Assembly (NCBI GenBank): GCA_028673005.1
Contig: CM054116.1
Location: 80,488,572 to 80,552,571 of the forward strand
Direction of reading: 5' to 3'
Length of the DNA stretch: 64,000 nt
Source of the DNA: Tanypteryx hageni
Taxonomy: Eukaryota > Arthropoda > Insecta > Odonata > Petaluridae
The number at the start of each line of letters is the position of its first letter. Within the stretch, counting starts at the first letter, position 1. Shown here one piece after another: positions 24,333 through 35,660 of the stretch. The position numbers and the translations under genes are program-made. Under the pieces are notes generated by a model. It saw nothing but the letters and a program-made list of their open reading frames with translations, was not told the origin of the DNA and searched no databases.

Positions 24333-24415
24333 GACCGTGACCTCGGCAGGATTCGAGCCCGTGACTCTTGAATTGGGAGCCAGACACGTTGTTAAATTAC
24401 CTAAAATTTCAATCA
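24333..24415 (-). repeat. tRNA-like sequence, candidate SINE head
   Basis: On the minus strand CGGGCTCGAATCCTG resembles a T-arm with a B box (GGCTCGAATCC). Upstream, TAGGTAATTTAACAACG is placed as a D-arm would be, and CTGGCTCCCAATTCAAG as an anticodon-arm-like segment. The acceptor stem does not pair and the anticodon stem is poor, so this is not a functional tRNA gene. A decayed tRNA or tRNA-derived SINE is the best reading. Confidence 0.4.
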
Positions 24416-24629
24416 GAGAGAATTAATAATATAAGTAAGTTTATGCCTTTAAATAAATAAAATAATAAACGGTAGTCGTTTATTCAATCATTAAGTGCAC
24501 ACTCCCTTTCTTGTTTTTGCTAATATCGAAGACACAAAAGGATAGCTATAAGTAGGAATAACTCAATCGCCATTCCTTGCTTTCAACCGAACCGTAAGGA
24601 GTAGCGTGTTCCCGCTAGACGCATTCGTT

Positions 24630-25199
24630 CCAGGCCATGTCCACTCTCCGCCTCAGAACACCCCTATGTCTAAGGATACAGTCGAACTCCCCATCTAAAA
24701 TTCCCGACCCATATTATACCACGAACCCCTTTTCTCCCTACCCCTCTATATGTTTGTTCTTGCGCTCTTTACTTTTCCCCCTCTATTCTCTTTTTCTCAT
24801 TCTCCCAATGTTCCACATCATAAAGTCCCCCGCAGAGCAAACAAGGGCACGAGGTTTTAAAAAAAAGAGACGAACGCCCGACTCCATCCCGAAAAAAGAA
24901 TCAATCGGATTTTACGACATGTGCGATGTTATGGACTTCCACAGAACAGCCAGCGAGGCGTTTCCGCGGATCGTCAACGCCCACGCCTCCCGCCCTCCGT
25001 CGAACACTCGAATCCGCAGCCCACCCTGCACGCTCTTTCTCTCCCTCGAGAAATACTTTCCCTTTCCAATGCTCGACTCCCTCGCCCCGACAAGCCTTCG
25101 CTCTCCCTTTGATAGCACATATGACACGCACCCGCTCCAAATGAGAAACGTGCTCCTTACCCCGTTCGTTCCTTACGAGGCCAAACATCACCTCGCGTA
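24630..25199. other. Pyrimidine-rich, GC-elevated leader of the large CT island
   Basis: Mixed sequence with C/T-rich blocks leading into the minisatellite. The part at 24840-25150 is the least repetitive, but no frame shows a recognisable motif. It could hide an untranslated exon. Nothing in the sequence proves this. Confidence 0.45.
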
Positions 25200-26760
25200 T
25201 CTTCCTCTCCCCCCGTCTCTTTCTATATCTTGCTCTCCCTTTGACTCTTTTTTTTCTCTTCCTCTCCCACCGACTCTTTCTTTATCTTCCTCTCCCTCCG
25301 ACTCTTTCTTTATCTTCCCTCCTCCCGTCTCTTTCTTTATCTTCCTCACCCTCCGACTCTTTCTTTCTCTTCCTCTCCCCCCGTCTCTTTCTTTATCTTG
25401 CTCTCCCTTTGACTCTTTTTTTTTTCTCTTCCTCTCCCTCCGACTCCTTATTTTCCTCATCCTCTCCCTCCGACTCTTTCTTTATCTTCCTCTCCTCCCG
25501 TCTCTTTCTTTATCTTCCTCTCCTCCCGTCTCTTTCTTTATCTTCCTCTCCCTTTGACTCTTTTTTTTTCTCTTCCTCTCCCTCCGACTCCTTTTTTTTC
25601 CTCTTCCTCTCCCCCGTGTCTTTCTTTATCTTCCTCTCCCTCCGACTCTTTCTTTATCTTCCTCTCCCTCCGACTCTTTCTTTCTCTTCCTCTCCCCCGT
25701 CTCTTTCTTTATCTTCCTCTCCCCCGTCTCTTTCTTTATCTTCCTCTCCCCCGTCTCTTTCTTTATCTTCCTCTCCCTCAGACTCTTTCTTTATCTTCCT
25801 CTCCCTCCGACTTTCTTTCTCTTCCTCTCCCTCAGACTTTCTTTCTCTTCCTCTCCTCCCGTCTCTTTCTTTATCTTCCTCTCCCTCAGACTTTTTTTCT
25901 CTTCCTCTCCCTCCGACTCCTTATTTTCCTCATCCTCTCCCTCCGACTCTTTCTTTATCTTCCTCTCCTCCCGTCTCTTTCTTTATCTTCCTCTCCCTCC
26001 GACTCTTTCTTCCTCTTCCTCTCCTCCCGTCTCTTTCTTTATCTTCCTCTCCCTCAGACTTTCTTTATCTTCCTCTCCCTCAGACTCTTTCTTCCTCTTC
26101 CTCTCCTCCCGTCTCTTTCTTTATCTTCCTCTCCCTCAGACTTTCTTTATCTTCCTCTCCCTCCGACTCTTTCTTCCTCTTCCTCTCCTCCCGTCTCTTT
26201 CTTTATCTTCCTCTCCCTCAGACTTTCTTTATCTTCCTCTCCCTCAGACTCTTTCTTCCTCTTCCTCTCCTCCCGTCTCTTTCTTTATCTTCCTCTCCCT
26301 CAGACTTTCTTTATCTTCCTCTCCCTCCGACTCTTTTTTCTCTTCCTCTCCCTCCGACTCCTTTTTTTCCTCTTTCTCTCCCTCCGACCCTTTTTTCTCT
26401 TCCTCTCCCTCCGATTCTTTCTTTCTCATCCTCTCCCTCCTTCTCTTTGTTTCTCTTTCTCTCCCCGTCTCTTTCTTTCTCTTCCTCTCCCTCCGATTCT
26501 TTCTTTCTCTTCCTCTCCCTCCGACTCTTTCTTTATCTTCCTCACCCTCCGACTCTTTCTTTATCTTCCTCTCCCCCGTCTCTTTCTTTATCTTCCTCTC
26601 CCTCCTTCTCTTTGTTTCTCTTTCTCTCCCCGTCTCTTTCTTTCTCTTCCTCTCCCTCCGATTCTTTCTTTCTCTTCCTCTCCCTCCGACTCTTTCTTTC
26701 TCTTCCTCTCCCTCCTAGTCTTTCTTTCTCTTCCTCTCCTCCCGTCTATTTCTTTCTCTT
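25200..26760 (+). repeat. 28-bp polypyrimidine minisatellite (~1.55 kb)
   Basis: More than 50 head-to-tail variants of a 28-base unit of the form CTTCCTCTCCCTCC-GACTCTTTCTTTAT. The common variants are CTCCGACTC, CTCCCGTCTC and CTCAGAC. Inside, a higher-order period of exactly 82 bp is visible: CTCCTCCCGT starts at 26021, 26103, 26185 and 26267. Because 28 is not a multiple of three and no unit contains a stop, all three plus-strand frames stay open for hundreds of codons and cycle through the same Ser/Leu/Phe/Pro-rich peptide. These frames are not genes. The strand is nearly pure pyrimidine, so triplex (H-DNA) formation is plausible. Confidence 0.95.
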
Positions 26761-27530
26761 CTTCTCTCATATTCCCTCTCTGCTTCTTATTTCCTATCTC
26801 TGTCGTTATTTCCATTTCTTCTTTCATTTCTCCATGTCTCTTCATTTCTCTGCCTCTTCTCCATTTCATCCTACCCTCATTCTCCATCCGTCTGACCCCT
26901 CTCCTTCCCTCATTTCTCTATCCCTCTCCCTCCCTCACCCCTCTCTTTCTCCTCTACCTTTTCTCTCTCACCTTTACCGGGCCCTATCCTCTCTTTCACT
27001 TCGCTGTCTCCTTCCTCTCTATTTTCCTCTATCCTTCCCTAACCTCTCCCTTTCTCCTATCCTCATTTCTCTCCACCTATCTCTTCTCCCTCTCCCTACC
27101 TTCTCTTAATCCTTTTCTCTCTCCTCTTCATATGGCGAAGGGTTAAATGTAAGAAGGGTCTGTTCAGTCTCAATAGCTCTCAAATGAAGTCGTCTATATG
27201 TCTCCTTCTCACTTTTACCCTTGTCTCTATCCCATTATTTTCATTTCTTCTATTTTACTTTCTTCATTCTTCTCTTCCTCCATTTTTCTTATAATTTCTG
27301 CCTCCTTGCTTGCTCCTGTTCTGCCTTCCACTCTGTCTTCTTCCATTTCTCCTTTTGTTTCATTACCTCTTTCTTTCTCTTTCTCATCCCCTTTCTCCAT
27401 TTTCCTATCACTTGTCCCTCTGTCCGTTTCCCCCTCTCCCTGTCGTCTTCTCTTCCCTCTTCCTCCGTCCCTCTTACCTTCTCTCCCTTCTCTTATTCAT
27501 TTCTCTCTCTCCGCCTGGAAGGCACGCTCG
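26761..27530. other. Polypyrimidine flank of the minisatellite
   Basis: Irregular C/T-rich sequence without a clear period, continuing the strand bias of the array for another ~770 bp. The open frames here are due to composition. Confidence 0.75.
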
Positions 27531-30500
27531 TATTTTTGGTGGGAAAAACTCGGCGCGACTGTTTGCTCATCAGCAGTCGTTACAATCCCCCTCCGTTAAT
27601 TTGCTCGCTCGTTCTACCATGGAGGGAAGCTTGGTGCCAATGGGTTTAACCAATAAAAGTGGGTTTAGAGGAATGAGAAATCTTGTGTCTCGGCGGGGTT
27701 TGTTCAGAGTTGAGCGGCGATGAAAACATCTTTCTTATTATCGCGAATGAATTATGTAAATCATTATGTTTTGGGAGCTTCTTTTGAGTAAAAAAGGAAG
27801 AACACCGGGTATTTTTAAGACTTTTGAGGCGGCTTTGTAAATTCCTGAGTAATATGAGTGGAAGGACAACCTGCGGGTTATACGTTCCAGAGGTGTTTGT
27901 AAATTTAATTATTTCCTGATAAAAAGGTTTTTTGTTCTTAAAATCCTCGACTTCTATAGATAAAGTACTTTTATGACAAAATTTTCGTCCATCTCGCATC
28001 TGAATATCTTCCACATTCGCGTCAAAGTTAAACCTTTCTCTTCGATTATTTTGCAATGTACACTTCGTTTAAGACTCATTTGGCCACACTATTTATTTAC
28101 GGTCATTTAAACTGAAGAAGCATTGTTTGAGACGGTTGAAAGATTGGTTCTCTAGACTTTTGAATCCAAGCGCGTTTAGCGAAGTTAGACTACGAAAAAA
28201 AATTATAGGGTCTTAATTTATAATACCTATTTCAAACAATACTATCTCTTAGCAAATTACGGTGTGCTATCAACGTGGTAAAATACTTTAAATGTCAACA
28301 TTCTTATATGCGAGAATTATTTTCGTGACTCTGATAAGTCATTCTTTGCACGCGAAACTTCATTACCAATTTTCATAACTTTTCATTCGTTTAATTTCGC
28401 TTCTTCCGTCTCCTTCCGAGATACTCCCTCGGAACTATGGCATGGTTATATTTTGCCCTGCGAGGCATCCCAAACAAGAGAATGTCTCTCAAAGCCGCCA
28501 TAAAGTACGGCTATACCGCGGAGAGGAATTGTAAATTTCTGTAATTTGCTTTCTTTTTGGTATTCGTAGGCTTTAACCTCACCCGTCCTTAAGGGTTATC
28601 ATTTCTCACTGTAATGCGCGAGTATTTTCCCACACTCTTTAAACCATAATTTCTATTCTCTACTGTCTTCCCACACATTGTATGTACATCTTCGCTATAA
28701 ACTCCTCTTTTATTTCCCTGTCTTTAGGATTTATACCACAATTTTTTATTTCTTTCTCTATTTTTCATTGCTTAGACATTTCTGTTTGTGCCCTTCTTTT
28801 CCTGTTCATTTTTTATTTACTTTTAATCCTGGAATTAATGAAGTATTGCATTGCAATCCCCGATGTCACATAAAAATGGCTTTTATAACATCGCAATTAT
28901 TTAAGTATACAAGTTTTTCAATTCCATACTTTCCAATGTCTTATGGTTTTCGCTTTGAAAATACCTAAATAACTAGTGCTTCCGAATATACCACTTTTTA
29001 TCGGTAGGAAAAATAAACTTGCATTGTTTTTGACACATGTTGTTTAAGATCGAGATTTTTCCATGCTTGCTGCCTTCATTTTAAAACGTATTTCTTCTTC
29101 GTTATTATTTCCAAATTCCCAAAGGAAATTGCTTTCTTGTTCAGTTAAGCTGGAGACAGGGATGACTGAGGTAGCAGTTGACAATACCGCCTTAAGGTGG
29201 CGTGCTCCAAAAGATAAGACATGAAACATTAAAATGAGCGCGCTTAATCTACTTCCATCATTGTTTTCTGCTGTTTCATCTTCTTTCATTTTTACTCATT
29301 TCATTTCTTATAATGTCGCTTCAATTTTCATGAAAGGTCTTATATGAAGTTTATAACGTAATCCATGCCTTGCAACATAGCGAGTTGGAATTTATTATAA
29401 TTTTTCGTTTATTTGTTTATTAAACGGAGCTTATTTTAAGGTACAGTTTCTATGTTCATCGGAATTGATGTTTTCACCTAACTTACATTTCTCTAGTCTT
29501 AAATTTTAATCTAAGCCTCGATTTTCCGTTCATTAACTTTCCATATTTTACCATAAATATAACTTGAGACCCATTTAATTTTCCAGGACCATAATTATTT
29601 CCTCGTAATTACTCCGTGTGTCGGCTACCTAACCGAAAATTTCCTCCAATTTGTCTTATTTTAATTTTATAAATATATGGTTTTCTTTCAGCCTTCCATC
29701 ATGTCTGTCGCTAATTTATTTGGTAATTGTTTCCTAAAATTTCCTTGAATTTGCAATTTCGACTAGAGATGAAATTTAAATGTAAGATAGCAATCTCTCA
29801 GCATCCCTCTAGAACGCTACTGTTACCGCTATTCCCTTCCCCTCTTCAGTTCGATTTTAAAGATCGTTTACTCTTAAGTAAATCTTACTATTAACAACCA
29901 CCTTTTTTTTAATATCTTCTAATGGTGATCCCTATCTGCTCCATTCCTTCATCCGTTTCCCATTAATTTCATCTCATTCTATTTTTCTTCTTAACCGCAT
30001 TTATATTGCGTTATTTTTAATAATATGTATATGAATATCCTCATGCTAAAATGTTAATGCAATCCAATTCATGATCAGTTTTCTCCTTAACAACCAAAGG
30101 TACTAAAACTAATGGGATGGACTTCAATGAACATTTTTAGCAAATTTTCCTTTTGAAATACTGTTTTTTTTCCGAAAACAAACTTATAGTTGATAATATT
30201 AAGAATACATAGTGTCCACCATTTTCAATATATTGTTTTTTCCGCGAAGTTAATAATTTTTTAATATGCATTCATTAGAGTTAGGCTTCTTTATTTAAGT
30301 ATTCCGTGTGCAAATTGATTTAGCCCACTTTAATGTGGCCAGGCTGTATAAATACATTGTTTTCTTTCAGTAGGTTGCGTGAACATTGATAGCTTTGCTC
30401 ATAATCCAACTGATTTTTTATTTAAAGATCCTCAATCTTCATTACAGTGTTATTTCTCGTGATAAATTTCCTAATTCTACTAAAAGTTTTCAATTGTATT

Positions 30501-30877
30501 TCATAATATATTTAAGAAAATGGCAAAAAAATCGAATCTCTGCCTAATTCATTTGGGAGAATAAGAAATATCCCATAGAATTTCTCTGAGATGGAACTCT
30601 CCGATTATATGGTTTTATATTCTTCTAAGAGTCGTCTCTACCATTCTGTCTTTTTTTATGTTCTCGAGAGAAAAAAATCCTCCTATCGCCCCCGAAAATT
30701 CCCCTACAAATCGTCTGACCCGATATTACAAACTGTTAAATCTTTTCGGTCTCTCTCTCTCTCATTCTCTTTCTTCCACTCGACGCATTCCATAAAGAAG
30801 AGACTATTCCTTCTGCTGATGACTTTTAAGTCTCTTCGGCGTTGCCAAATCTCACGCGCTCTTGAGAGCCATCGTTA
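27531..30877. other. Non-coding DNA, no gene recognised
   Basis: AT-rich sequence apart from a mixed patch at 27530-27720. No protein domain, repeat family member or RNA gene was recognised. Confidence 0.55.
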
Positions 30878-31223
30878 AGTCGTTCCAGGTAGTTAGTCAC
30901 ACTGCTGGAAGTTGAGTAGGGGAAGGAATGGGGGAAGTTAGAGAGGGAGTGGGAGGAAGGGGGGGTAGTGTGAGGGATAAGGAGGAGGTGGAGTGGGAAA
31001 AGTTTTGGAGGATAGTGAGGACTCGGGATAGCGGTAGGTGGAGGAGAGTACTGGAGAGACGGTAGGTTCGAAGGGGAGAGGGAGAAAGAGGGGGAGGAGG
31101 GGATTGGGTAGTCGGGAATGGTGAGATAGTGTGGCGTCTCGCGGGGAATGGGGTGAGTTGTGGGAAAAGCGAGAGAGAGATGAGGAGGAGGCAGGCAGTG
31201 GGTGTGGGTGTGTGTGTGTGTGA
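30878..31223. other. Purine-rich island ending in a (GT)n tract
   Basis: The plus strand is G/A-rich with many GGGA and GGAGG blocks, and ends in alternating GT at 31200-31222. The minus-strand frame covering 30826-31344 is Ser/Pro/Thr/His low complexity caused by this composition. Confidence 0.65.
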
Positions 31224-33299
31224 GTCGTGAGTTTACGAGTAAGAGAACCTTTGAAGAAGTATTGTATGCTGCGAGCGCAGCACCAATCGCTGTCAGTGTC
31301 AGCGTGTGCTCGGACAAGTTCTTGCCCTTCTCCGCGGGGAGCACTCCAAAGTTTTATTTCACAAAGTTATGCGAACGAAATTGAGCATTAAAGCTATTAC
31401 ATCGGATTGGGTATCCGCCGCAACGGTCGCCGCGAGTCTTTTATTCCTTTTTATTTATTTTTTTCGAAGTCCGTCCCTTTCCTTCGAAAAGGCCTAGTTT
31501 TTTCCCGCTTCGAGTGTTTTTATTTTTTCCATTCTCCCTCCCCCATTCTCTCCGGACCTTCCAGACGCGCGTAAATTAAGAGCGAGGAATACGAATTCTT
31601 AACCGAAGGATCTATTTTTCTTTCGACGGAAGGAATTTCCGTCGTGGATTTTTTTCGTTAGCACGTAATCAAATTTTCGGTTCCGAAATTTTTTCTCGTG
31701 TTGACGAGTTTTGGCAAAAACCGGCTGTTTTTTTACGTTTAAAAAATTCACGACCTATCGAAAATGGTTCTCCTACGCAATTTGAAGCGGCGAAGGTAAA
31801 AACATCGCGGTGTATTTTCGCTCAAGTGGGTGCATTTATTCGTGTATTTCATACCCATAGCTTCCAAAAGTTAACTCGACCACACGAAGTTCGGCAATTA
31901 CTATCTAATAATGTCGCGCGTTGTTTATATAACTATGAATTGATGGTAATTAGCTATTTGTTAAAGTATAACTTCCATTTTATGTAGTTTCGTCAGAAAT
32001 AATTTAACCGTATATTATTCAGGCATTTTCTCAAATTTACGTGTTTAATCGCGAAGCACGGATTAATAAAAAACGTGCGTGTGGACAATTCTTCTTTATG
32101 GAGTCCCTAGAATGCCATAGTATGACTGCTACTGGTTGAATACAATCCACTTGTAGCACGACTACGAAAATTCTTTATCAACAAGTGTTTTCGTCTAAGA
32201 ATAGAACATAAATTATTTCGTGATATAGACTTTTCGCTTTCATCTTCTTCCGTGCGTGTCGTGACTTGACATAAAATGTGACCACGCCCAGTCTAGCCGA
32301 CGGCGAATTCGCACGTCTGTGGACTGGAAGCACGAAAACCCGAGACAAAACAAAGCGCCACCTTTTCCCTGGAAGACGCGTGCCATCAATGGCGCTTACA
32401 GATAGGCTTTGATTTCTTTTTTCTCAAGTAGGCTGTCTTCCTTTTAGGTTTTTATAAAAGAGTTATCTGGTTCTGAATTCGTTAATCAAAAGCACATGGG
32501 AAATGATTTTTTTGTTTTATTTCTACTCTACTATTAACCTTTTTAGTTGGAATAATTTTGCCCGGATAGACGAATGCGAACAAATGTATCTATGAAATGG
32601 CATCCGCCCAAAACAAGTAATAAAAATAGATATGCGTAGTTTTATTCGCTAATTGAATTGAATGTGTGCATATTGGATCTCTAAAGTGAGAGCGCTATAA
32701 TAGTCATACGCAAATTAAATTCTAGGCACAATTCAAAATTGTTAAATTATCAGAAATTATAATTAGATGAATATGGAAGTTTTTATAGCTTAGTGCGATT
32801 TATAACGTGTGAGAAAATAGCCGTCAACGCTTTTGAATTCGTCAATTGTAGTAAATTGTGGTTCCCATTCGTTTTTCCTCGTTTCTCACTCAAGGCCCTG
32901 TTTTCTAACTAAATCAAGAGTTAGTTTTTTTTTATCATCCCATTTACATGCTTCAAAATAAGTTAACAAATCGCGAATAAGTATTGAAACCATTCGTTGA
33001 GTACAGTTCTCTATTTTATGTGCAATTATATAGTACCAAAACCTGATAATATACCTTTTTAAATAATAAAATATCAAATATAAAAACAGTTCTCACCGAG
33101 TGACGTCCCCATCCGATCTGAAAAGTTTTTCGCTAAAATTCCCAAGAAATTAGTTTAACGAATCAAGTTTCAGGATAAATTATGTGAATGAAGCACTGAT
33201 CTCGGTATTTCTTCAAATTCGACCAATACGAGGAGTTCGTCGACACGGACTTCGTAGGATAGGTTTCCTCCGTGCAACGTTAACAAGTGTTGGGATCTC
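31224..33299. other. Non-coding DNA, no gene recognised
   Basis: Mixed GC near 31224-31470, otherwise AT-rich. The GC-richer start could be a transcribed leader, but no start, splice or coding evidence stands out. Confidence 0.5.
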
Positions 33300-33620
33300 A
33301 TGACCCTCCCTCGTGAGGTCAGATGCGGGAGCGGCCCCCAAAAGGGTTGTGTGGAATGGGGGTGTGGACCAAAAGCACGGCCTCCCGGAACGACCGATTT
33401 ATCGCCCATTGTCATCGCGTAGGGGTCAGCCCGGGGGGGCGTTCCCGGGTCTGTAAGAGGAGGAGAAGCGGGCAGGGGAGAAAGAGAGAGAGAGGTCTCC
33501 GGGGGCCGCGGGATCGCACCCTCTGGGAGCCTACACAAGGGCCCCGCGGTGCTTTTTTTCTTATTTAATCTTATCCCGAATACCCAATCCAAAGGAGTTC
33601 TATACCCTCCGTCCACTAAT
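33300..33620. other. GC-rich, CpG-containing island
   Basis: About 300 bp much richer in G and C than its surroundings, with GCCCGGGGGGGCG- and CCGGGGGCCGCGG-like blocks. The open frames on both strands (33170-33616 minus, 33323-33568 plus) show no domain. A promoter, untranslated exon or cis-regulatory element is possible. There is no direct evidence for any of these. Confidence 0.4.
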
Positions 33621-34739
33621 TATGGCGCGGGCAATATATTACTCTGCCCACGCGGCGGGACGATTGTGACTCTCTCGGAATGGGTTATATGTGGACGCTG
33701 GCACGTACGGGACGATACATCTCTTCGATATTTTTTTTGTTTTCGTTTGCCGTGGTTATTTTTTTCCGAATCGGAGGGGGCCTTTACCTGTTCGGATCGT
33801 TGTTTGAATTTGTTTTGGTTTGTTTGCGATCGCGAGGTTTTAAGGGGTCTTCTTCCTATCTATCCGGCAGTATAAATTAACGCCTCACACCTGAGGAGGG
33901 TTATTAAATACATGGGCCAGAATTTATGCGACAATCTGAAAGAGTTCACGGAGGTTGCGTAATCTGAAAGAAACAGAGTCGTAAAAATGGAGGGTAACGT
34001 ATTTTCCAGATTGAAGTGATAGAGTTTGGAACGAAGCCTGAATGTTTTCGACTTCAGCTAGTTGAGTTTCCACGGGCGTTCGCAATAGTTAGCACTAAGC
34101 AAGGCATTCATTAGCAATAATTTCTTGGAGTAATTTTAACCCAAATTAAATAGTTGATCCTGTTCGGCGCTAAGAATAAATATTATTGTGGACACCGCTT
34201 TCGCTAGAGGTTTTGGTGCATTGCACCCCCTGCCACCCACCAACTAGGTGAATTGCAGGGTAACGTGTAGATGTAGAGGTCTAGAGCGTAATAGGCCATT
34301 CGAATAAACTATATGCGCCTTTTTAGAATTTATATGCCGTATTCAGTAAGAATTCATCGCGCGTTGGTTTGTAGTATCAATAGATAATCAAATCCAAATA
34401 TATAAGATCTATATTTGGGTTATTGCCTAATACATAACAATTTTGAACCACTCTACACGGCCTCATTTTTTATGAGTTTATATATCATCAAATAAATATT
34501 TTATTTCAATTTTAACCGTATTTTGTGTTCTGTTTTCCAAAACAAACAGACTGAAAATTATGTACCATTAACCAACGTTAATAATCATATAAGCATGATA
34601 GTAGCAATATAATTAACAATCATTTCGTTAGATGCGTTAAATGTGACTATGAAACATTGTTAATATTTTAAATTAACGCTTAGCTAAAGACTGCATATTA
34701 AACTATTCTAATTATGATTTTATATTTCCTTCATGTCCA
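33621..34739. other. Non-coding DNA, no gene recognised
   Basis: AT-rich sequence with no recognisable feature. Confidence 0.5.
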
Positions 34740-34769
34740 CCCGTCAAGTTTGATGGGCAATTAAACTTG
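34740..34769 (+). repeat. Degenerate Helitron-like 3' terminus
   Basis: Hairpin CCCGTCA-AGTT-TGATGGG (34740-34757), 8-base spacer CAATTAAA, CTTG (CTAG with one change), then T. Spacer length and stem sequence match the terminus at 10367-10396. A MITE starts two bases after it. Confidence 0.42.
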
Positions 34770-34771
34770 TA

Positions 34772-34960
34772 CAGTCAAACCTCGATTTAGCGCCACCATT
34801 TGTCCGTCATTGACATTGGCGCTAAAGCGGGGGTGGCGGTAACTCGAGGTATATGCTTGCTCTAGGTCTAGGTAATCATGAGGTGGAAGTTCTGTTTACT
34901 ACGATTAATGGGCGGTATGCGGGGGTGGCGCTATATAGGGGCTAAATTGGGTTTTGACTG
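34772..34960. mobile_element. Pogo/Tigger-like MITE
   Basis: A 189-bp element whose left end CAGTCAAACCTCGATTTAGC matches the inverted right end CAGTCAAAACCCAATTTAGC at all but three or four positions. TA precedes the left end (34770-34771). The right end is followed by TG and then TA (34963-34964). CAGTCAAACC-type ends with TA targets are typical of pogo-related Tc1/mariner elements. The interior is non-coding and GC-rich (GGGGGTGGCG blocks). Confidence 0.75.
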
Positions 34961-35229
34961 TGTACTTATAATAATGGGACGCAATAGGGAAATATTATAG
35001 GTCAAAATTTCACTAAATCTATTAAATCTTTGAACGCCATGATAATGGTCCTTTTACAATGTAAATGATCGCTAATGTAAATACAACGCTTAATTTTTAG
35101 CGAATATTTTTAAGTTTTAGTAATTTTTGGTTCCGTACAGTTAACCGTTTAAAACTACATATTCATTTTTTCCAATGAAATATTAACGTCCAAGTCACCA
35201 TCGCACGACTCGATCGTCCGTATAACTTT
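34961..35229. other. AT-rich spacer
   Basis: No feature recognised. Confidence 0.5.
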
Positions 35230-35660
35230 ACTCATTTAGCGTCGAATCCGACTCTCGTCCTCCCTTCGGCGGGAGTTTATATAAATACGGTTAAGGTCTC
35301 GCGTACCTTTTTTTCTCCCCCTACCGCACGCGAGTTTTCCTCTCCCGCCCGAGCCACGCTCGCTCTTTTTCCTTCTCTCGTGAGCTCTAGATGATCTCGC
35401 ACCAATCGGAACCATGACCTGGATCAAAGAAGTCACGTGACGAGGCTGCTGCTGCGTGCAGCCGATGATGCAGTAGCTTCCTTCCCACCCCACCTCGTTC
35501 ACCGATTTCCCTCTTCCTTCTCCCTCTCTCTCTGCCTCCCCACTCCGCCCACTCGCGCCCGTGCGCCATCTTACTCTTTTTCCTCTTAAGCCGCCCTTGG
35601 CCTTATCATGCGATGCGATTATTCGCCGCCGGCAGTCATGGAACTGTTGGAGCGAGATGA
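35230..35660. other. GC-elevated pyrimidine-rich island
   Basis: Contains the palindrome GTCACGTGAC at 35432-35441, an E-box-like ACGTG-core site of the kind bound by bHLH and bHLH-PAS proteins, next to CTGCTGCTG. The minus-strand frame 35236-35664 (142 codons, Arg/Gly/Glu-rich) has no recognised domain. The island could be regulatory, but this is inference from composition and one motif. Confidence 0.35.

Noticed and set aside
24333..24415. Functional tRNA gene
   Set aside because: Acceptor and anticodon stems do not pair, so only a tRNA-like relic is supported.
25200..26760. CRISPR-like regular array
   Set aside because: Units are contiguous pyrimidine repeats with no unique spacers, in a eukaryotic genome.
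24637..27146. Plus-strand frames of 306, 622 and 530 codons
   Set aside because: They are produced by a stop-free 28-bp pyrimidine repeat read in three frames. The peptide cycles with the repeat, and the frames overlap each other.
33170..33616. Minus-strand 148-codon Pro/Ser-rich frame in the GC island
   Set aside because: No recognisable domain. GC-rich DNA has few stops, so long frames are expected.
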